A DNA stretch of 64,000 nucleotides from Hymenolepis diminuta (taxonomy: Eukaryota > Platyhelminthes > Cestoda > Cyclophyllidea > Hymenolepididae): contig CAADRB010000008.1 of the NCBI GenBank assembly GCA_900708905.1, positions 3,156,744-3,220,743 of the forward strand. Direction: 5' to 3'. Made by a program: the position numbers and the translations under genes. Under the pieces are notes generated by a model. It saw only the letters and a list, made by a program, of their open reading frames with translations. It had not been told where the DNA came from and made no database searches. Positions 1 through 11,400 of the stretch are shown one piece after another. The first letter of the stretch is position 1. The number at the start of each line of letters is the position of its first letter.

Positions 1-38
1 GCCAACGTTTGTATTAGTGTGCATTCTTTTGTTTGCAG

Positions 39-1047
39 ACTTCGCAAAACAATTCTAATTATTCTGGAAGCAAAAGCATGTTTACATTTAGAGGTACAGC
101 AGTTCGAAAATAATAGTCATTGGCTCCCTTTCCATCTGTTAAACTAAAGAACTTGAGTTGGTATAAGCCATTTGTTAGTGCTTATTTATTTCACATGTAT
201 CGCAAATGTTCTGCCTAACGTGCTGAAATGAGACGTTGAAAATCAGCAATTCGTACAGGTACTTACTGGAAGTATTTTAAGTTATTCGTCAATGGATCCC
301 ATTCAATCCAAATTACTTGGAATAAGATGGCATTAAAGGTGAAAACAAACACCATTAGTACATCTAAGCTCCATATTAGACTCGCAAGATTTAAAATGTT
401 AAATAAAATTCCCCAAGAACAACTAGTTCCATTCTTGATACAAGATTGAGATCATCGCAATGGATAAGGGAAGATATATTCGCCCCCTGGAGATTTAACT
501 GATTGACTAGAGCGATATCCAAAAATTAACTGAGGTGTGTGTAAATACCTCCTTTCAGTTAAGATAAATTCCCTTCAACCTTTTTTGTTTCTTATTACAG
601 CAATCAGTGCTCTCATATGGGTATGCGACTCTTATTTTTGTTTGTTGTGTTTCCAAAGTTTTTCAACTTTGAAAAAGCAAAGATAATTTGTTCTAGCCTA
701 ATTAGCAAAATGTTCCGATGTGTACGCACCTTCTATTCTACTCTTGAACTTGCTGTAAGTTAGCTTGCTACTTATTTCATTTAAATAGATACTATTCACA
801 GTTTCTTTTACGCTTTTACAACTGAATTTTAATCCCTTCCCCTTTTTAGGAGTCAGATTTCAAAACTCGGTGAGCTGATTCATTCTAATCTACTCCTCTT
901 TAAATAAACCGATCTTACTCTTGGATCAAATGTCTTATTCCCTTTTATTTTCTTTTTAGAATTAATCAGTTGAAAAATCAGGTGGATGAAATGCATCGTC
1001 TCCTAAAGCTTTCACAAAGAGGTCAAGCCGAAGGCCAGACGGCATAA
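39..1047 (+). CDS. 3' end of an unidentified gene with a coiled-coil C-terminus (four exons, 5'-truncated)
   Basis: Four short exons join in frame: 39-93 (preceded by TTTGCAG, followed by GTACAG), 601-620 (after TTATTACAG, before GTATGC), 850-869 (after TTTTTAG, before GTGAGC) and 960-1047 (after TTTTTAG, ending in TAA at 1045-1047). The phases agree at each junction (1, 0, 2). The joined peptide starts TSQNNSNYSGSKSMFTFR, continues through SALIWESDFKTR, and ends in a helical, heptad-like tail (INQLKNQVDEMHRLLKL) followed by a short polar end. That tail looks like a coiled coil. I do not recognise the family. The gene starts left of the window. Two of the exons are only 20 nt, so the model needs transcript support. 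An AATAAA lies 225 bases after the stop. Confidence 0.45.
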
Positions 1048-1271
1048 AACGTCATATTTCTATTGTAATCTCTGCTGTGCATATTCTTGCTTTTCTATCA
1101 TTTCTTCAGTTGAATCACTATCTCATTATCTTTATCTCCTCTATGTACGTAATTTTCTGTCATTAGTTGATTTCCGGCTCGTTATGTTCATGTCTCTCAC
1201 TTTTTTCATGTCTTTTCTTTGGCTTTGTTGCTTGCTCTTTGTCATTTGATAGAAACTCGTTGGAAATTGTG

Positions 1272-1277
1272 AATAAA
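1272..1277 (+). terminator. Poly(A) signal AATAAA for the left-edge gene
   Basis: A canonical AATAAA lies about 225 bases downstream of the TAA at 1045-1047, followed by a T-rich stretch. It is the first canonical hexamer after that stop, so it is the likely 3' end of the truncated gene, if that gene model is right. Confidence 0.4.
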
Positions 1278-1472
1278 TGTTTTACATATTTCAAACGATT
1301 TCATTCATATTTCGATGAAAACTAAGTAATTTCTTCTTCAGCTGCTTTAAGATTTTGTTTTATTTTTTCAGTGGATAAAATATTTCCAAACTCGATATAT
1401 ATTTATTAAAATGCGTAAGTTAATAATGTTTAAAGAAATTGACATCTAAATCCAAAAAGCTCTAGGATACCT

Positions 1473-1721
1473 TTGTTCAAAATGAATTTCTCTTTGTCCA
1501 AAGTGGAAAGAAGGGATTTGAATTCTGAGGAGAGCCGGTGGTGTATCGTCAATATTCAGATCTGCAAAGTCAGGGATCATGATATAACGATCCACGCTGT
1601 TTTGGTTGAGAGAGTGGCTGGAGAATGTAAGTTTCACTTTAACGATACTCCAGAATGCTACCCTTACGCCCAAGATGAGTATTGGAAAACGCCTCCCTTC
1701 AAAGAACTCGAAATTTATTAA
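1473..1721 (+). other. 82-codon open reading frame of unknown nature, probably repeat-derived
   Basis: An open frame of 82 codons ends at TAA 1719-1721. The peptide is mixed and fairly hydrophilic, with segments such as RWCIVNIQICKVRDHDITIH and ECKFHFNDTPECYPYAQ. The first codon in the open frame is TTG and the first ATG lies a few codons later. There is no clear splice acceptor and no recognised domain. A weakly similar, frame-broken stretch lies at about 1975-2195, ending in a comparable 'aaagra-ct-gaaat' sequence. This suggests either a decayed tandem duplication or two copies of a dispersed element rather than a functional gene. Confidence 0.2.
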
Positions 1722-2793
1722 CTCCAAGATTTATGAAAGGATATAAAAGTAAACACAGGAACATGTATTAGATCAAATATTAGTCGTGCGCTTAGAGTGG
1801 CGGAGTCACGAGGGAATGTAGGTAAGTAATATTTGATGCAGCACACCTCTATAAGTCTAGAAAGTGACTAAAAGTATCTAGTTGTCATATATGTGTTAGT
1901 TTCTGTAAAAGTATTTAGAGCATACGAACCTTAGGTGGGTGAGCACGCTTAAAGTTACTAGTGTGTACCTTTGGCGTGTCGATCAATGGGCACTTCTTTC
2001 AAGTCGGAGATAACTGAGCCAGTGCTCATCAGAGCATTTTAGTGAACTACTTGGCAAGGTGTACTTGTTGAAACAGTTCAAGCGAGAGTAGTAGAATGGG
2101 AGTCTCTCATTTGAGAGGCTCCAGGTAGCAGTTCCTCTGCCGAAGATGAGCGTTAAAAAGCGCTTTCCTGCAAAGGACTTTGAAATAATAATAATTGTTA
2201 TTATTTTAATCATAAGTACAAAGCAATAGTAAAATTCTTAACAAAAAACATTTGAGTCAAAGTAAGTGAGCTGCAACATACACTCAGTTAATTATCGAAA
2301 TTGAAGTATAGAGGTGAAATAATATTGGAAATATTGCAACAACGTCAAACTAGACTGCTTTTGACATACGAATTTGCTTCTTTATCGTGACAGAGCAAAA
2401 TGTTTAACAACTTCTTACCATAGGAAAACATCTAAACGCATAGGAAGAGGGAGACAGTTCACTTTTAAATAGGAGTATTTTGGACATTCTGGGTTTAGTG
2501 TATCAATATTAGATAAAGCAAAAAATGAATCAAGTAGATGTTAGAATTACCCAGAGGATAACACAAACCCCTTCTACTCCCTATCGTATGGGGATAGTGT
2601 AAATTTTCTCACATTTAATGGAGGCAGGCAAGTAGCAAAATAAGTGGGAATTCTTTATTAAAAAGACAATGCTGTGATCCCATTAGTCTTAAGATATTAG
2701 CCTGGAGGAATTTTTTTTGACATCCAGAAGTCAGTCTGACAATGAACTCTACTGTCGTTGTCGTTGTCGTCGTCGAAGATAGGATCTCTGAAG

Positions 2794-2830
2794 AGTCAGA
2801 GATGACATCTCTTGATGGACATCTCTGACT
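2794..2830. repeat. Perfect inverted repeat, 11-bp arms
   Basis: AGTCAGAGATG (2794-2804) and its exact reverse complement CATCTCTGACT (2820-2830) flank a 15-base spacer. It could form a hairpin in DNA or RNA. No gene is attached to it. Confidence 0.6.
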
Positions 2831-4074
2831 ATTCTTATAACAGTCTCTTGTTACAAAGCGGTTTAATAGAAACAAATACAATTTTAAAATAAGCTGTGAA
2901 CCTAGTCGTCATTTACGTGCACAGATTGGGTGGCTATTTATCAGCTTAACTTTAAGTCAGGTAAATTTAGAGTTCACAAATCGCATTTTTCCATACCACA
3001 ATGCTTCCTCTCTAATTATGACAAAATGACATAAACATAATAAATTTCAGACTCACTCAACTGCACAATTTCGCAGTTTTCATGTCACTACTACTTCGAA
3101 GTTGTTAAATCCAGTAACATTAATTAAAAACCAAAAGCTACTTTATCCTAACTTTATGAGACGCGAAATGTTGGTAGCTAAGCTAGACGTGGTCATTAAT
3201 CTTAATCTAATTTTGATAGAGGAGGGAGAGGGCGAGAGAGAATGTGACATTCTAATTTTAATCTAAGAGACCCTAATTACCTCCTATTCAGTTTAGGGAG
3301 ACTTCGTTAAGGGAGAGGGAAAAAAAGCGACAAGAATTGATCACGAAATCGTTTAAATTTGACTAACTCACAGCTGTTCGCGAAAAATCAATAAGAAGAT
3401 GACTCCATACAGAAATATCAACATGTGACTGAGTTTAAATAAACCATCCGTTGTGAGCCTTTTTTAAAGTAGGCATGACTATTTTGTGATAATCCTCTCG
3501 AAAATAGCTAATCAAAAATTAACTGCCTTCCTTTAAATAAAGATGTTTATAAACGGGAAGAATTGATTGTGAATTCGTATTAATTACAACAAATGGCAAG
3601 ACCAATAGTCGATTAAAAGATGACGTAATACTGGAAAAACGATAGACATCCACGCCAGGACTAATCATCCACTGTCGACCACAGTTAAAGCAGGTAAAAC
3701 TATGTTTCTGATTATTTAATTGAAATTATCTAATCTAAGACTCATGCTCTGAAAGGGATTTTTCAAAAGAGAAGAGAACATTAATTGTGAAAATGAAAAA
3801 GTTGAATTAATTCATTTCAACGCGTGAAAGTGCGGTTAAAAAATTTCCTTTTACGGAAGCATTTATGCAGAGCTAAGCATAAATTAAACATCTACTGTAT
3901 ACTGCATTTAAATCAAACGAAATTAATTTTAATAGTTTACTCGTTGTTATTTGTCATCTTTTTGGACATTTTGAGGTGAAATGTATTCAACTCCGAAATC
4001 AATCATTTAGAATGATAAGATAGTGCCAAAATGTTTCTCAAGCTCAATGATAAGGTAATTCGAACGCTAATTAT

Positions 4075-4285
4075 TCGGTGAACCATCGGATTAACCTGCT
4101 CGTACACAGGAATCAGAGGTCATGGGTTAGATGCCCAGCGATGCACACATCGTGAGCAAAATGGCCAATCCAGCTTGTTAAGCATGATTAATAGAGAAAA
4201 TGGAGGAATTTGAGTTTCCTCATAGTGCTTCCTCTCTGTCCAAGCTGTGTTGAGAAACACTTGCCTAAACGGCCTTAGTCGTTTT
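4075..4285 (+). repeat. Decayed tRNA-derived SINE-like copy
   Basis: The stretch resembles the other tRNA-like copies in this window. It has a degraded A-box area (AACCATCGGATTAACCTGCTCG), then a 'GGTCATGGGTTAGATGCCCA' B-box-like segment, a 'CACACAT-GTGAGC-ATGGCCAATC' core, and a tail ending near 'CACTTGCCTAAACGGCCTTAGTCG'. The similarity was judged by eye against the copies near 22.0, 25.2 and 59.0 kb. Confidence 0.5.
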
Positions 4286-5149
4286 ATCGAACAAATCTAT
4301 ATTCCTACTGAATGTATCCCTGAAGTAATAAAACAAACTTCTTCCAGAACTGCATTCCTCACAGAACCTAAACATTACTGAGGTTGTGTCTAGTGCAATT
4401 AAATACAAGTTATTCATACTTGCATTCTGTTAACAACTGCAGGACAATGGAACAATATTAAATCCCAGTAGCAACAGCTGTTTAAACTTAAACCCTTAAA
4501 TCAATCATTTTCTCTGTAAGAACATTGAAATAATACCACGATTTCCGCATTAAACTCAATTAAATATTCCTTGTTTACTTATGTCTTCTACCATCATTAA
4601 AATGAAAGCTGATATCTGAGCCTGTGTTCGACATACATTATCTATTTTGCGATTGTTTTCATATTACAACTGAATGGAGATTTGGTAAATAGAAATAAGG
4701 CTGTAAGCAACCTATCCAATATAATTGTATATTTCAAACTGGAATTTCCGTGGGTTAAGTGAAATAAACGTAGCAAAGTCATCAAATTCAGAAAAACATA
4801 TCACTTTTTCTCCAAAGGCCACTCTTTATCCTCGAATATCTTCCCCGACTATATTAAGGTCTCAGCACACATAAATATTACAAATTTCATAGAACTTTTC
4901 TCACGCTAACTCCTATTTTTGCTAGATTGACACGCCCTGTTTACTAGCTGTCATTGATCAGATTATCGAAATACAAGAACCCATATTCTAGGGTCTAAGA
5001 AAAAGGTAACATCAGAATACGCCTAATAAATAATTGATTTGTCGGAATACCAGACAAAGCCCGCTATTACAATAAATATTGAGCTAACCTCGTAATTGTA
5101 GACAAAGAAGTCGAAACTGGAACCCAAGTCCAGCATTAGTTATTACCGT

Positions 5150-5350
5150 GTTGGCGCTGACAACCCATAAGACGCCATCTGCGCACTTTGATTGGTCGAA
5201 AGGATCCTGCCTCTGAGGATGACGCATTTGTATGTCCCCACAATCATCAATCACTTGCGAGGTCTGAGCTACGAGAAAGTTAGCTAAGCAGACCGAAATT
5301 TCGGGTGGAGGAGGAGGGAATGAGTCAATGTGTCGTAGCCGAGGTGAAGG
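5150..5350. promoter_or_regulatory. GC/CpG-richer island with an inverted CCAAT box (candidate promoter)
   Basis: This stretch stands out from its AT-rich flanks by its density of CG dinucleotides and an inverted CCAAT box in TTTGATTGGTCGAAAGG (about 5187-5203). A 79-codon open frame starts just downstream (5305, GTG-type start) but has no recognised domain and may be chance. I cannot attach the island to a gene. It may be a promoter with a distant or non-coding transcript. Confidence 0.25.
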
Positions 5351-6004
5351 GGTACGCGCTACTCACCAATAATGTGACTAATCACGAGATAGGCGAGGCG
5401 AAGTCGTCTAAAATAATTTTTTTGGGTTACCTTATTTGGCTGTATACTTCCGTCTGCCACATTACCAATGACAATTCTCGTTTATTTGACGCATATTATT
5501 GCGGGACAGGCAGATGTGTAAAAGTTGGAATATCTCGAATTTAGAGATAAGTTAGTGTCCCTCAAGATTTCCCATTGCTATGATAAGGCAGTGGACAAGG
5601 TTAACCACCAGGTTTCCCCATAATTTGCTCGGGGGAAGATTGTAGTTAGTCTTGATTTGTCAAGAATTAAAGCTGATAGAAGGATTGGTGGCATCCGTAG
5701 CACCTTTTTTATAAAGATTTGATGCACCTAGAAATGGAAATATTTTAGGCATTTCGATTGGTTTGCAGTGCAGTAAGAGAGAGGCAATTTCTTCCATTTT
5801 ATTGGAATTCACTCATGATTTGGAATACCACATTTAGTTGGTCTTGCAAAAATACCTCTAGGATTCAGTAAGAGTAAGTAGAATTGACTTCATCGGGAGA
5901 GGCTTAAGATTTCCTTTTTATTTGCCTCAGCCGCAACTTTCCAGCCGTTATTTCCATTTCAAATTACTTTGTTGAAATATGGAAAAATATAACCTTACAG
6001 TAAA

Positions 6005-6160
6005 ATATGGGTGGCATAGCGGTTAACATACATACGTTCGATGTTGGTTCACTCACTTTTCCTTCAGGATACCTTATTCCTGCCCAAGGAAACACTTTCA
6101 TAATGGGTTTGCGGCTCTTAGGGGATTAAATTGAAGTCTTTTCATTGGCGTTAAATCTGA
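6005..6160 (+). repeat. Truncated tRNA-derived SINE-like fragment
   Basis: GGGTGGCATAGCGGTTAACATACATACG matches the A-box half of the tRNA-like repeat: TGGCATAGCGG fits the TRGYNNANNGG consensus. The following 'CCTGCCCAAGGAAACACTTTC' resembles the tail of other copies. The middle of the element is missing. Confidence 0.45.
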
Positions 6161-7684
6161 AACGATTGGTAACTGAGTTAACCAGGCTTGAATTTATTGA
6201 AATTACTAACACTTAAGCAACCAAAGAGCAGCAAACCTTTCCCCCAGAGTTTAAAATTATTGTTCAAATTAGAGAACTTATGTTTTTATGACTGGTAAGG
6301 TTAGCCGTCAGCAATCTCTGAAATATATCTATAATTTCATTCTTCTTATAAGAAAAGCAACAAGATGTCAATACGTCACATTGACAGTTGGAAAGGTGAT
6401 CATTGTTGCAACCTAAGCACTAACATGCATTTGACAGCTATTGTTTCTCCAATATTAATGTCATTGGTAATTTGACTAACGAGTTAACAATCCAAGCAAA
6501 CCCTATGAATGTAATATAGCTTTCATCTGATTAACAACCCCAACACAACAATGTGTGAATTGATTCAAAAACTCACTGAACGACCTAGTTAAACAGGACT
6601 CAGCAGACTAATCTATTTTTATAAATAAAGATTCTCTGGCTAATTTATACTACAGGATATCATAACAGACATCCAAAAATATTAAAATTAAGTAATAACA
6701 ACGTCAGAATTAATATCAGGACAACCTGAACGTAACTTTTAAAGATGCGAGAAATTTAAGCGCAAGTTAGTGCACCTAGTAACCAAACTGCATTTTACGT
6801 CATATAAAATGTATCAATCGAATTAACGACTGAACAATAAAATTTACACTTGTAATAGGAGAGAACCCTATAACTATTGTAGACTTATTTCCTCTAAAAT
6901 ATATCGGGGGAGAGACTATTAAACTACGCGAAAATAATCGCATCTGCATAGCGCACAAATGCACGCATTTAAACATGTGTTTCTGAAGCGCGCAGGCGAC
7001 CTTGAGAATAACGATCAACTTCTTTTACGATCAACGCTTTACGATCAGTCGCTTTCGAGGTCACTGTACTCGATGCGTTATTATTTCAATCGCTGAGAGC
7101 TTAGCATTGAAAATTGAATCAAATAAAGAGCGATTTTCTGGAGAATATTGAGAAATTCCCCATTCTGCTAATAAGATAAATATAAATAAAACCATGCGAT
7201 GTCATATTCTCAAGAAAATAGGGTTTTCAAAGGGAAAATACTGCAATTACGGAAACCAAAAATTGTTATTCATAAATTTGATTGGTTCTTATCATTATAT
7301 TGATAGGTTAAAAGTATAACTATAAGATCGATATTGAGCGGAAGCTACTCTTCTTTGTATCCAAAAAACAGTAAAAGAAACAAATTAGGACCCAACTGGC
7401 AAAGATGCTATTAGGAACTTTTACACCTAAAGTGGATCTAAATGGCTAATAGTGGGGTTCTTACCACAAGCAATTCGTCATTGACTTTACTCTAAAACAT
7501 CTAGGTATAAATGAGATTTTGATTTTTCTAATTCAATCCAGTTAGACTCAGTTGTGTTAATTCAGACCGCCTTAGTAAGACGGCTAAACCTGTGCTTCGG
7601 TTTGGTATTCACAGACCAATCACAGTTCAGATTATATCACTAATCCTTGTTGGGCGCACTCCACCTTAATCGGGTCATTACCGC

Positions 7685-7700
7685 GATTGCTTAAGCAATC
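7685..7700. repeat. Perfect 16-bp palindrome
   Basis: GATTGCTTAAGCAATC is identical to its own reverse complement. It is isolated in intergenic DNA, and a possible protein-binding role is only a guess. Confidence 0.6.
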
Positions 7701-8574
7701 ACCGTTTTAGGTGAGGGAAGGGGAGAGGTGTCGGCTTATTGCATTCCAGAAATAAATAAATTTACCTTGTTTAGTAGCAGAATTTCAAATTACAATGTCT
7801 GCTGTCTCGTTGATAGCCACTGTCCAGTAAAAAGGGGGCTTAATAACCGAAATGACTAAGCGCTTTGTCCACGCATCGGAAATTACGGCCCTATTAACTG
7901 GTTAGCGGTTTTGTTTTTTGTTAAATTTACAATCGGCTATTGCGTTTGATAGATGGTTATTTTCAAGAAATTTTTAATGATGGATAGAAATAAGTTTCCT
8001 CATTCCTCTCGAGACCAGAAAATTTTAGTTATGCCCGGAGAATATGAATGTATTATTAATGATACTACTGATATAGGAATTGAGTAAGTAGTGCAGGTCC
8101 TAATGTTAGTTTTATTGCTAATTTCGAAATTAAAAAATTTTGATATCTAGCGGAGTGGTAAAATAGATTAAATGGAAAGAGAAAAAACCTGAAATCAAAT
8201 TAGTCTTACTTAATCAGTTTGCCTGTTTTTTTTTAATTAAGAGGTCATCGCAGTAATTTCCTAGGTTAAACTTCAGAATTAGGGTTCTAGATTTCCTATT
8301 TATAATCCATTTCCGTATCACAGTGAAGGGATCGATCAGTAAATTCAATTAAGAAGTTGAACAATCAATTTCAGTCCATCGGTTTTTTCTAATAGCTGAA
8401 AAGTGACTAGATAATATTAAGTAAGACAAATTCCAATTAAGCAATGTTAGCGAAATCTAGTTACCTCCGCAATGTCTAATATGTCTTTGATAGGCTCATC
8501 TGCTTGCTGATGGCTGTAAGAAGATACAAAATATCATTCAATTAAATCAACTGGTCGACAGGCTCAGAATATCG

Positions 8575-8715
8575 AGGAGATGAACTCAACTATGAAACTG
8601 ACATCAAATAATGAAAATTGAGCTTTGGAACATAAGGCCTTTATGCTTCTTAAAAGAAAGTGGGCAACTCATCACTTCCGGAATTCAAAAAAATGTTTTA
8701 ATCTTAATATCTCGA
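8575..8715 (+). repeat. Dispersed repeat copy (family with 'AAAATTGAGC...TTCCRGAATTCAAA')
   Basis: ATGAAAATTGAGCTTTGGAACATAAGG followed by CACTTCCGGAATTCAAAAAAA aligns by eye with about 11283-11377 (ATGAAAATTGAGCATTGAGACAT ... TTCCAGAATTCAAATAAAG) and with about 24395-24440 (GAATATAGG...CACTTCCAGAATTC-style ending). The copies are diverged and no protein is encoded. An N gap follows directly. Confidence 0.45.
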
Positions 8716-8740
8716 CTTCATTATAAATTCTTTTTCGATT

Positions 8741-9026
8741 NNNNNNNNNNNNNNNNNNNNNNNNNNNNNNNNNNNNNNNNNNNNNNNNNNNNNNNNNNNN
8801 NNNNNNNNNNNNNNNNNNNNNNNNNNNNNNNNNNNNNNNNNNNNNNNNNNNNNNNNNNNNNNNNNNNNNNNNNNNNNNNNNNNNNNNNNNNNNNNNNNNN
8901 NNNNNNNNNNNNNNNNNNNNNNNNNNNNNNNNNNNNNNNNNNNNNNNNNNNNNNNNNNNNNNNNNNNNNNNNNNNNNNNNNNNNNNNNNNNNNNNNNNNN
9001 NNNNNNNNNNNNNNNNNNNNNNNNNN
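8741..9026. other. Assembly gap (286 N)
   Basis: The run of N was counted from the sequence. The flanks are AT-rich and non-coding. Confidence 0.99.
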
Positions 9027-10371
9027 AATATAGATATCTAAATCTAATAAGTAGGTGCATCCTACCATAAAACCGTTCCAAGGAAAGGCGGAATGAACTA
9101 ATTGTTTTAGGTCTTTAAAAATGAAATCAAGATAAAATGAATACTTTTAAGGTCAATGATCACAATTCTACTAATAATTAATCAATAAATAAACATGTAG
9201 AAGGGAAAGCTTATGCTTAGAAGATATCTGTACGAATTCACCAATCATAAGACTGGGATGAGAAAAGGTCGGGGACAAAATAATATTATATGAGGAGAAC
9301 TGAACCGGTAAACAGAAGGGACAAACTAAGAGATTTAGCCAGAAGAGAGGAGGAAATCGATAAACAATTTAAGGACAGAGGAACTGATCATACGTTGAAA
9401 TGCGTAAAAGTTAGAAATAGGCAAAAATCGATAAGCAAAATGTGATAAGAGAAAATGTGAATTCGGAAGAAATTCGCAGCAAATTCAAATATTCTATAGG
9501 TGACAGTTATTAAACGTTGAGTTCGGAAGAAATGCTTTGAAATCATCTGGACTTGTGACATTCCATCTTTCATAAGAAGAAATATGCTAAAATATGTTTA
9601 AGCCATCAATCTGTATTGATTCGATGAAAGTTGACAACAAGGTGGTAGTTAAATATTATCTTAAAATTTTTACTTTACTGAATGAAAATTTCGATAATTA
9701 AATTCAAAACACCAGAAAGATTTCTTTTAAAATCCAGTTAATTCTTCGGCAACCTTACTACATGGTTGAATATTTAACAACTATTACATAAAAAGTCGGC
9801 TTTATCCATGGGTAATTACGAAAATAAATTGAGTTTCAGGAAAGTGAGAATTTTAATATTAAAAATTCATAAAAACCTATTAGACCAGGGGTCGCGTGAT
9901 CGGTAAGTTGAAGAGCAGTGCCCAGTGGATTCCTTCAACAAAGAAAACTTCGACTCTGTATTGTTATAAAACATTTCCCCCAGTTTCCTTAATTTGAACT
10001 ACCAGTAAGAATTGTAAAGAACTGTTATAACTCCAAAACCCCGATATTCCAGCCCAGAGAGAGAGAGAGGAACAAGTCAGACGGACACAGACGAAATTTA
10101 AGTATTGACCGTCAGATATATCACATAAGCAAAAGGACGATTAAAGCAGATATACAAAATTAAAGCGCTATTTTCTTAAGGGGGACCATTAAAAGTTTTT
10201 CTCACATTTATTTTAGTTTTCCTTCTAAACATTAAGAACACACGGAGTTATATTCAAGACAAATAAATATAGATGATAGTAAAGCCTATCTTGATTAAAA
10301 CACTCAGCGAAGTTGAGTTCCCTCTTTTAATTCCTTAGGGGATGGGTGAAATGCAATACTATTACATTTTC

Positions 10372-10600
10372 GTCAGTGAGGCAGTGGTTAATGTGCTCGT
10401 CACCGTTGAACACTCAGCGAGCTGAATGACCGACCGCAGTGATTAAGTATGGCCACCAAAAGAAGGATCAGAATTCAGGTTTATCACTACCGCGAATATA
10501 TAACGCTACCCAGGTTGAATGTTGGAAGCACTTGCCTGTATGGTCTTTGAGTTTTCAAAGAGTCCCATCTCATCTATAACCAACGCATCAAACCTGCTGA
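10372..10600 (+). repeat. Decayed tRNA-derived SINE-like copy
   Basis: GTGAGGCAGTGGTTAATGTGCTCGTC matches the A-box half of the repeat. It continues into 'GAACACTCAGCGAGCTGAATGACCGACCGCAGTGATTAAG', equivalent to the 'CACTGAGCGGGATGCCCAACCGCACTAGCTAA' core of the 59-kb copy. It ends near 'GGAAGCACTTGCCTGTATGGTC', which matches the 4-kb copy tail. Confidence 0.55.
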
Positions 10601-11009
10601 GTCATACAACTTGCTGTTTTAGAGACAAATGTCGGATTCATTAAATGCCTTTCCTCCGGTTTATTGTATTAGAATTAATGGATAAGTAACAGTACACCAA
10701 TTGATACAAGTACAGCAAATCAGATCTTACAAAAATGAAGTTTGTTGAAACTATTATTTGGGTGAAATTCGCAAATCGTGCTATTTTACTTCAAAACGCA
10801 ATCTAATCAAGATTGCCCAGAATATTTGCCCTTTTGTATGAAAATGTCAAAAGTTAATCTTCAAGATTGAATTGAAAATAAAAAAATAGAATATTTTTCT
10901 ATCTGAACACCTTCTAATACCTTTTGTATTAACTTTGTGAATGAATAAATAAATACCCTTGTAAAAGCTTTCACAGCGCATTAAAGGGAGTGTTATCAAC
11001 AAACAACTA

Positions 11010-11185
11010 GAGTAGAAGAAAGGCATCCTATAGTTGCTCTCACAAGAACCTCAAATTCTGTAGACCAGAATTAACCATTGCAATTGGCCATCCAAATCAA
11101 GAGATGACTCTACATAGATGAGTATCTATATTGAGACCTCTGACTTGGCAGATGTGCACGTTAACAACTGAGCCAAGCGTTGTAA
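11010..11185 (-). repeat. Decayed tRNA-derived SINE-like copy, minus strand
   Basis: Read on the minus strand, the copy begins 'GGCTCAGTTGTTAACGTGCACATCTGCCAAGTCAGAGG'. This matches the A-box and anticodon-like region of the copy near 23.6 kb, and is followed by a 'GATGGCCAATTGCAATGGTTAA' core. It is the one clear inverted copy of this family in the window. Confidence 0.55.
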
Positions 11186-11224
11186 TGCAAAAAGTTCCAT
11201 GATCAACTCTTCAATTAGATCAAA

Positions 11225-11400
11225 AGGAAGTTCAACTCTGAATATTATCAGTATGAACTCATCCAAATAGCCAGGAGCTAAATCATGAAAATTGAGCATT
11301 GAGACATTTTGAGATTAGTGATTTATTCCCCTTGTGAGAAAGTGGATATCTTAATGGTTCCAGAATTCAAATAAAGTAAGCACTCTGATTTCAGTGCCTG
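11225..11400 (+). repeat. Dispersed repeat copy (same family as about 8.6 kb)
   Basis: The copy contains ATGAAAATTGAGCATTGAGACAT and TTCCAGAATTCAAATAAAGTAAGCACTCTGATTTC, shared with the copies at about 8.6 and 24.4 kb. It lies just right of the minus-strand SINE-like copy. Confidence 0.45.

Larger units (their letters stand above)
1280..5130. other. Intergenic stretch without a recognised gene
   Basis: Apart from the open frame near 1.5 kb with its weak copy near 2.0 kb, a short GTC/GTT microsatellite near 2753-2777, an 11-bp-arm inverted repeat (2794-2830) and a decayed SINE-like copy (about 4075-4285), I see only AT-rich sequence with frequent stops in all frames. Confidence 0.5.
5560..10370. 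other. Intergenic stretch without a recognised gene
   Basis: AT-rich sequence with no supported exon. It holds a short SINE-like fragment (about 6005-6160), a perfect 16-bp palindrome (7685-7700), a repeat shared with about 11.3 and 24.4 kb (about 8575-8715) and an N gap (8741-9026). The longer open frames across 8611-9081 exist only because the N run is read as open. Confidence 0.5.

Noticed and set aside
698..753. Possible extra exon (CAAAATGTTCCG...CTTGCT before GTAAGTTAG)
   Set aside because: The donor is good, but in the phase set by the neighbouring exons it contains a stop. The 601-620 exon joins directly to 850-869 in frame without it. It could be an alternative exon or alternative first exon.
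8611..9081. Three long open frames on both strands
   Set aside because: They are open only because they run through the N gap at 8741-9026.
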